Made by a program: the position numbers and the translations under genes. From NCBI GenBank assembly GCA_021769425.1, contig JAETSX010000051.1, positions 1 to 64,000 of the forward strand: DNA of 64,000 nucleotides, given 5' to 3'. Positions 60,788 to 64,000 of the stretch are shown in pieces (the stretch's first letter is position 1; each line of letters starts with the position of its first letter). Source of the DNA: Eubacterium sp. GTDB lineage: Bacteria > Bacillota > Clostridia > Lachnospirales > Lachnospiraceae. Below the pieces are notes generated by a model. It ran no database searches and was not told the DNA's origin. It saw only the letters and a program-made list of their open reading frames with translations.

Positions 60788-60910
60788 ACTGCACGGCAAA
60801 AAGATTTGCCGTGCAGTTGCGCCAGCCGCACGCCGCAAAGCGGCAATTTTCCGTTGTGCGGCTGTGTGCATATTGTTATACTAAGCGTCAGTTTCTCGAC
60901 GTTTAGTATA
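60788..60910. repeat. Array of three hairpins upstream of the AAA gene
   Basis: Hairpin 1: ACTGCACGGCAAA (60788-60800) with TTTGCCGTGCAGT (60805-60817), perfect. Hairpin 2: AGCCGCAC (60824-60831) with GTGCGGCT (60856-60863), enclosing GCCGC-AAA-GCGGC. Hairpin 3: TATACTAAGCGTC (60877-60889) with GACGTTTAGTATA (60898-60910), one wobble. They occupy the leader region of the minus-strand gene. Confidence 0.7.
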
Positions 60911-60971
60911 ATTATAGCATGCGGCCTGCGTTTCTTCCAGATGTTTTCCGCCTTTCTTTTTCGCCTTTCTT

Positions 60972-64000
<3,029 letters not shown>

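Overview
The window looks like a chromosomal segment of a spore-forming, anaerobic Firmicute, most likely a Lachnospiraceae-type gut Clostridium. The reasons are strong AGGAGG ribosome sites throughout, a GlgC/GlgD pair followed by SpoVG, DnaD plus a DnaC/DnaI-type loader, an [FeFe]-hydrogenase-like protein, a BceRSAB-type peptide-resistance module and a small lysine/alanine-tailed protein that I know from Lachnospiraceae. Genus cannot be settled from the sequence alone.

Positions 1-6600 are accessory DNA: the eroded end of a conjugative or phage-like element. It carries a Tn916-type sigma factor (cut by the window edge), an HTH protein, an HNH nuclease, a P22 gp3-like packaging protein, a serine resolvase, a truncated second sigma factor, a complete type I toxin-antitoxin cassette (holin-like peptide plus antisense RNA), the remains of a type III CptIN toxin-antitoxin locus and the tail of an IS200/IS605 TnpA. 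A Dam-family methylase and a PD-(D/E)XK restriction enzyme follow (6623-8738).

Positions 9000-23800 hold a secreted thioredoxin-fold/FN3 protein, MerR and MarR regulators, two MATE exporters, a hydrogenase-like iron-sulfur protein, a large AAA/PD-(D/E)XK protein, and a pentose-phosphate cluster (FSA-type transaldolase and split transketolase). The C-terminal transketolase half is broken by an internal deletion and frameshift.

Positions 23791-38911 form a tellurium-resistance-type (Ter) stress island: PRTase-TRSP, StiP-PELOTA, CitE-like lyase, a YceG-domain/trypsin fusion, rhomboid protease, YceG, TelA, three TerD proteins, a PMCA-type calcium ATPase and a HAD phosphatase whose 5' end has been replaced by a mobile repeat.

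Positions 39000-51000 hold two GNAT acetyltransferases, a purine permease, a cation diffusion facilitator, an HPr-like protein without the phosphorylatable histidine, a response regulator fused to a (p)ppGpp synthetase, and a BceRSAB module. Positions 50900-64000 hold housekeeping genes (prs, dnaC, dnaD, murC, glgC, glgD, spoVG), a second AAA/PD-(D/E)XK protein and a beta-glucoside PTS operon cut by the right edge.

Two themes run across the window. First, at least four families of short palindromic, non-coding repeats are scattered between genes; one family has a conserved core flanked by arms that differ between copies but remain self-complementary. Second, several genes carry in-frame tandem repeat expansions (secreted protein, PRTase-TRSP, StiP, histidine kinase).
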